64,000 nt of DNA, from the NCBI RefSeq assembly GCF_900106925.1, contig NZ_FNNZ01000012.1, forward strand, positions 1 to 64,000, written 5' to 3'. The notes under the pieces are model-generated. The model saw only the letters and a list, made by a program, of their open reading frames with translations, did no database searches and was not told the DNA's origin. Below, one piece after another: positions 63,399-64,000 of the stretch. The stretch comes from Thiocapsa roseopersicina (GTDB lineage Bacteria; Pseudomonadota; Gammaproteobacteria; Chromatiales; Chromatiaceae). Numbering within the stretch: position 1 is the stretch's first letter; every line of letters starts with the position of its first letter. The position numbers and the translations under genes were made by a program.

Positions 63399-64000
63399 AT
63401 GAACGAGCGTGCTCAAGCAGAAGCCGCCTTGACGGAGTGTCCGGTTTGCGGTTCGTCGGCTCTGACGGGCTGTCTTCGCATCGAGGCGATGCCGACCTAC
63501 TGCAACGTGCTCTGGTCGAGCGCCGGCGAGGCGCGTGAGGCCTCGCGCGGGGACATCGATCTCGCATTTTGCCGGGATTGCGGGCACGTTTTCAATCGTG
63601 TCTTCGATCCGGGCTTGATGGACTATTCGGAAGGTTACGAGAACTCGCTCCATTTCTCGCCGAAGTTCAATGCGTATGCGACGGCGTTGGCGAATCGTCT
63701 CGTCGAACGATACGACATCCGCGGAAAGGATGTCATCGAGCTCGGCTGCGGCAAGGGGGATTTTCTGGCGATGATCTGCGCTGCCGGCGACAATCGCGGC
63801 ACGGGCTTCGACAAGAGCTTCGAATCGGGGCGAGAAGGCGCCGCGGCGCATCCGGGTCTCACCTTCGTGCAGGACTATTATTCGAAGGCCTACGCCGATC
63901 GGCCGGCGGATCTCGTCGTCTGCAGGCATGTCCTCGAGCACATTCAATATCCGAAGGCGTTTCTCGACGCATTGCGCGAGACCCTGGATACACGCCCCGA
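63399..64000 (+). CDS. Nucleotide-sugar methyltransferase-like protein, third copy (partial)
   Basis: The first 200 residues are present; the gene runs off the right edge. CPVCG and FCRDCG zinc motifs, RGDIDLAFC, and VIELGCGKGDFLAMICAAGD (SAM motif I) make it closest to the gene just before it (shared RGDI-L-FC, VFDPGLMDYSEGYENS-like and FDKSFE patterns). ATG 63399 has GAGAGG upstream, 36 bp after the preceding stop. Whether the C-terminal domain is present cannot be seen. Confidence 0.85.
   Translation, partial: MNERAQAEAALTECPVCGSSALTGCLRIEAMPTYCNVLWSSAGEAREASRGDIDLAFCRDCGHVFNRVFDPGLMDYSEGYENSLHFSPKFNAYATALANRLVERYDIRGKDVIELGCGKGDFLAMICAAGDNRGTGFDKSFESGREGAAAHPGLTFVQDYYSKAYADRPADLVVCRHVLEHIQYPKAFLDALRETLDTRP

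Noticed and set aside
1-64000. CRISPR array
   Set aside because: No series of regularly spaced short repeats with unique spacers was found; repeats seen are tandem, palindromic or pairs.

Overview
The window looks like a chromosomal segment of a GC-rich gammaproteobacterium, most likely a purple sulfur bacterium (Chromatiaceae, Thiocapsa-like). That placement is inferred from codon use, the XrtA-style exopolysaccharide genes and the secreted PKD/H-lectin-like proteins; no rRNA or photosynthesis gene is present to confirm it. Almost everything right of 3.3 kb serves one theme: building, decorating, exporting and binding a complex surface polysaccharide.

Layout. (1) 1-2871: right end of an integrated mobile element, with two small genes, an excisionase-like HTH gene, an unknown gene and a tyrosine integrase, closed by a duplicated tRNA(CAU) 3' fragment. 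(2) 3.4-6.7 kb: a cassette of a PqqD-like protein, a small Tat-leader protein, an HprK-related kinase and a convergent NTP_transf_5 nucleotidyltransferase. This gene trio also accompanies some lasso-peptide clusters, but here there is no cyclase or protease. (3) 6.9-17.7 kb: four GT2 glycosyltransferases, an ABC exporter, a methyltransferase, a GT4 glycosyltransferase, UDP-xylose synthase and the first sulfotransferase. (4) 18.4-26.7 kb: a PKD/H-lectin-like secreted protein with a 264-codon tandem duplication, then the export machinery (Wza-like protein, outer-membrane barrel, GumC/Wzz-like protein, BY-kinase). (5) 27-45.4 kb: an exostosin-like protein, five GT4-type transferases, six more sulfotransferases, a Wzy-like polymerase, a glycosidase-like secreted protein and a methyltransferase. 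The right part (about 33-45 kb) is visibly more AT-rich and has long gene-poor spacers. (6) 45.6-56.4 kb, minus strand: two large secreted multidomain proteins (about 1165 and 2352 aa). (7) 56.9-64 kb, plus strand: a PglK/MsbA-like ABC exporter, RfbF, an SDR epimerase/dehydratase and three C-methyltransferase-like genes, the last cut by the window edge.

Working together (inference): UXS supplies UDP-xylose; RfbF, the SDR and the C-methyltransferases supply a CDP-linked branched deoxysugar; the glycosyltransferases assemble repeat units; ABC exporters may move them across the membrane, since no Wzx was found; the Wzy-like protein polymerises; and the Wza/GumC/BY-kinase set controls export. Seven sulfotransferases suggest a heavily sulfated product. 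The large lectin-like proteins probably bind it at the cell surface.
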